Assembly: GCF_030540765.1 (NCBI RefSeq)
Contig: NZ_JAUOEL010000001.1
Span: 434,001 to 498,000, forward strand
Source of the DNA: Flavivirga jejuensis
Lineage (GTDB): Bacteria > Bacteroidota > Bacteroidia > Flavobacteriales > Flavobacteriaceae
Length of the DNA: 64,000 bases
Reading direction: 5' to 3'
Shown: positions 61,840-64,000 of the stretch, in pieces
How the letters are laid out: every line of letters begins with the position of its first letter
How positions within the stretch are numbered: the first letter of the stretch is position 1
The notes under the pieces: model-generated
Seen by the model: only the letters and a program-made list of their open reading frames with translations
The model's database searches: none
Told to the model about the DNA's origin: nothing
Program-made: the position numbers and the translations under genes

Positions 61840-62304
61840 ATGAAAAAAGAAGAGGTACATGTAGATTTTGAAAACTCCATTGCTCCCTGGTTAGGTAAAA
61901 CGGCTAAGGTTATTGAATACCATTTCCAGGAAAAATTCAACGATGCTAATCTTGATCTTACGAAAGAACAAATGGTTGTGTTAAAAAAACTTCATTATGA
62001 CGATGGTCTAAGCCAAAATGACCTGGCTTTTTTAACCCTTAGGAATAAATCATCTTTGACTCGATTATTGTCTAAAATGGAAAAGAAAGGTTATATCATT
62101 AGACAACAAAGTAACGTTGATAAACGGGTAAATAAAGTTTTTTTAACCCAAAAGGGAAGAGACACCTTTGTTTTAGTCAAACCTGTTGTAAAAGAAATGA
62201 TGGCCAAAATAGAACAGAATATTACCGATTCCGAAAAGAAACTAATTATAAATATGCTGAAAAGAATTCAAAGTAATTTTGGTCCGCAAGTTAAATCCCT
62301 TTAA
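61840..62304 (+). CDS. MarR-family repressor of the RND operon
   Basis: 154 residues from ATG 61840. The reading frame extends upstream to TTG 61798, but that lies inside the operator, so the shorter start is chosen. Winged helix with VLKKLHYDDGLSQNDLAFLTLRNKSSLTRLLSKMEKKGYIIRQQSNVDKRVNKVFLT. It probably represses the adaptor and pump genes that follow and itself; a drug or phenolic ligand would release it. Confidence 0.92.
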   Translation: MKKEEVHVDFENSIAPWLGKTAKVIEYHFQEKFNDANLDLTKEQMVVLKKLHYDDGLSQNDLAFLTLRNKSSLTRLLSKMEKKGYIIRQQSNVDKRVNKVFLTQKGRDTFVLVKPVVKEMMAKIEQNITDSEKKLIINMLKRIQSNFGPQVKSL

Positions 62305-62314
62305 TCTACTAAAA

Positions 62315-63430
62315 ATGAGAAAAATTATATCTATTGTTTTAGGAGTCTTACTATTAGTAGCTGCCTTTACTGTTGCTAAATATTTGATTGATAATAAAAA
62401 GAAGCCTAAACCAAAATTTGAAAAAGTTGTTAAAACAGTTTTTGTTGAGGAAGTAAAGAATGTTGAGATCCCCATTGTTATTACAGCTAGTGGTAATTTG
62501 ATAGCAAAACGCAAAATAGATTTATACGCAGAAGTTCAGGGCGTATTAAGGCCATCAAACAAAGAGTTTAAAGCTGGTACTTCATATAAAAAAGGAGCGT
62601 CTGTGCTTAGAATAAATAGTGAAGAATTTTATGCCAATCTTCAATCACAAAAAAGTAGCTTTTATAATAATCTTATAGCTATTATGCCCGACATTCGTTT
62701 GGACTATCCAGACGATTATCAAAAATGGGAAACTTACCTTAGTAATTTCGATATCAATAAATCAATTCCAGAATTACCAAAAATAAGTTCTGAAAAAGAA
62801 AAGTATTTTATTTCAGGACGAGGTATTAACACGGCGTACTACAATGTTAAAAACCTTGAGGTTAAGTTAGGTAAATACAATTTAAGAGCACCATACAATG
62901 GTGTTGTAACAGAGGCGTTGGTAACCCCAGGATCATTAGTTAGAGTTGGTCAGAAATTAGGAGAATTTATTGATCCAAGTGTTTTTGAAATGGAAGTATC
63001 TGTTAATGCTGAGTTTGCAGATTTACTTAAAGTTGGAAATACAGTAAAGCTTCATAACATGGAGGAAACAAAAGAATATTCAGGAAAAGTTATTAGGGTT
63101 AATGGTAAAGTAGATGCAACGTCCCAAACCATAAAGGCTTATATAGAAATTGCGCATCAGGATTTAAAGGAAGGGATGTATCTAGAAGCAAACTTAACAG
63201 CAAAAAGTGAAAGTAATGCCATAGAAATTTCCAGAAAGTTATTAGTAGATAATAAACAATTATATGTTGTTCGGGATTCTGTTTTAGATCTTGTAGATGT
63301 AACTCCAGTTTATTTTTCAGCAGAAAGTGCTGTTATTAAAGGTTTAGAAAATGGGACATTAATAGTGTCTAAACCTATACCAGGGGCTTATGATGGGATG
63401 CTAATAAAAATCTTTCAAGACAAGAATTAA
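62315..63430 (+). CDS. RND efflux periplasmic adaptor (MFP)
   Basis: 371 residues from Met 62315 (an upstream start at 62279 overlaps the MarR gene). Signal/anchor helix at about 4-22, barrel-sandwich halves (GNLIAKRKIDLYAEVQGVLRP and YNLRAPYNGVVTEALVTPGSLVRVGQKL), short coiled coil and beta-barrel domain. Joins the AcrB-like pump to an outer-membrane channel. 10 bp after the MarR stop, so one operon. Confidence 0.92.
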   Translation: MRKIISIVLGVLLLVAAFTVAKYLIDNKKKPKPKFEKVVKTVFVEEVKNVEIPIVITASGNLIAKRKIDLYAEVQGVLRPSNKEFKAGTSYKKGASVLRINSEEFYANLQSQKSSFYNNLIAIMPDIRLDYPDDYQKWETYLSNFDINKSIPELPKISSEKEKYFISGRGINTAYYNVKNLEVKLGKYNLRAPYNGVVTEALVTPGSLVRVGQKLGEFIDPSVFEMEVSVNAEFADLLKVGNTVKLHNMEETKEYSGKVIRVNGKVDATSQTIKAYIEIAHQDLKEGMYLEANLTAKSESNAIEISRKLLVDNKQLYVVRDSVLDLVDVTPVYFSAESAVIKGLENGTLIVSKPIPGAYDGMLIKIFQDKN

Positions 63431-63433
63431 GAC

Positions 63434-64000
63434 ATGAGAAAGCTTTTAAATTATTTTATAAAATTCCCTGTAGCTATAAATGTATTAATCCTTGCCTTTA
63501 TAGTTTTTGGTATCATTGGGGTTAAATCCATGAAATCGTCTTTTTTTCCCTTAGTCGATTCAAAATTAATACAGATCAGCCTGATATATCCAGGAGCTTC
63601 TCCTGCAGAAATGGAAGAAGGCGTTGTTTTAAAGATCGAAGACAATTTAAAAGGTATTATTGGTGTAGACCGTGTCACTTCTGTATCTAGTGAAGATGCT
63701 GCAACCATTAGTGTAGAAACTATAAAAGGAAAAAATATCGATGTGGTTTTAGCAGATGTTAAGAATGCAGTCGATAGGGTGCCATCATTTCCAACAGGTA
63801 TGGAACCTCCTATTATTGCAAAGATTGAAAACGTAAGGTCTACTATAAGTTTTACATTAAGCGGTGACAATATTCCGTTAACAACCTTAAAGCAGTATGC
63901 CAGAGAAATAGAAAACGATTTACGAGGCATTGATGGAATTTCTCAAGTGGATATTTCTGGTTTTCCAGAGGAAGAAATTGCTATTTCTGTTAGAGAAAAC
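63434..64000 (+). CDS. RND efflux pump (AcrB-like), 5' part only
   Basis: First 189 codons visible, running off the window. N-terminal helix (MRKLLNYFIKFPVAINVLILAFIVFGIIGVKSMKSS seen in part) and the PN1 start (ISLIYPGASPAEMEEGVVLKIEDNLKGIIGVDRVTSVS). An inner-membrane proton-driven exporter of drugs or metabolites. Adaptor gene ends 3 bp before. No outer-membrane partner visible; it may follow the window. Confidence 0.93.
   Translation, partial: MRKLLNYFIKFPVAINVLILAFIVFGIIGVKSMKSSFFPLVDSKLIQISLIYPGASPAEMEEGVVLKIEDNLKGIIGVDRVTSVSSEDAATISVETIKGKNIDVVLADVKNAVDRVPSFPTGMEPPIIAKIENVRSTISFTLSGDNIPLTTLKQYAREIENDLRGIDGISQVDISGFPEEEIAISVREN

Overview
The window is about 64 kb of AT-rich chromosome from a member of the Bacteroidota, most likely a marine or aquatic member of the Flavobacteriaceae. 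This rests on type IX secretion C-terminal sorting domains, Bacteroidota promoters (-7 TAnnTTTG with a TTTG-like -33 box), a DnaE with a fused proofreading exonuclease, an S16 with a long acidic tail, and housekeeping proteins of flavobacterial type. The species cannot be named from the sequence alone.

Layout. 1-8.9 kb: a cut-off LuxE-like adenylating enzyme, a mini-protein consisting only of a sorting domain, a PhoB/PhoR-like two-component pair, a glycosyltransferase, TrmB, a LysE-type exporter, an alkyltransferase-like protein, the Fe-S carriers Mrp/ApbC and NifU, a HEPN protein, a patch of gene debris (KorA, NuoA and methyltransferase-like pieces) and a [2Fe-2S] ferredoxin. 9.1-11.5 kb: a tight four-gene alkylation-repair operon in which the Ada functions are split between proteins. 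11.6-15.6 kb: acetyltransferase, unknown protein, metallophosphoesterase, outer-membrane protein and small cysteine protein. 16-31 kb: a 1148-residue protein that resembles pyrophosphate-type PEP carboxykinase, glutaryl-CoA dehydrogenase, TrmN6, RimM/S16, a lactonase-fold lipoprotein, DnaE and a secreted protein. Two copies of one MITE-like repeat lie in this part. 32-39.4 kb: a LamG/T9SS protein, an ArsR-SRPBCC operon, thioredoxin, ClpP-like protease, M1 peptidase, DUF58 protein and tRNA-Asp.

39.5-61.2 kb looks like an accessory island. It starts at the 3' end of tRNA-Asp and ends at a 22-nt degenerate copy of that same tRNA 3' end in the same orientation. It holds a TetR-controlled tripartite ABC exporter (TetR, TolC, HlyD, two ATPases, two permeases), several AraC-type regulators, SRPBCC and methyltransferase proteins, an HTH/membrane-protein pair, a second RsgA and a GNAT enzyme. 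It is also full of decayed fragments: an IS-like N-terminus, a second tetR, an AlkD tail in two places and a HAD N-terminus. No integrase was found. After the island come a 9-bp minisatellite and a MarR-controlled RND efflux operon that runs off the window end.

The regulatory sites are the most informative non-coding signals. The tetR promoter carries two 12-bp dyads spaced 13 bp apart, and the same array, promoter included, is kept intact in front of a tetR copy whose coding region is wrecked; it now points at a lipoprotein gene. The ArsR operon has two dyads exactly 42 bp apart flanking its -7 box. The MarR gene has a perfect 20-bp palindrome and a promoter that predicts a leaderless mRNA. 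These are readings by eye; no database search was run.
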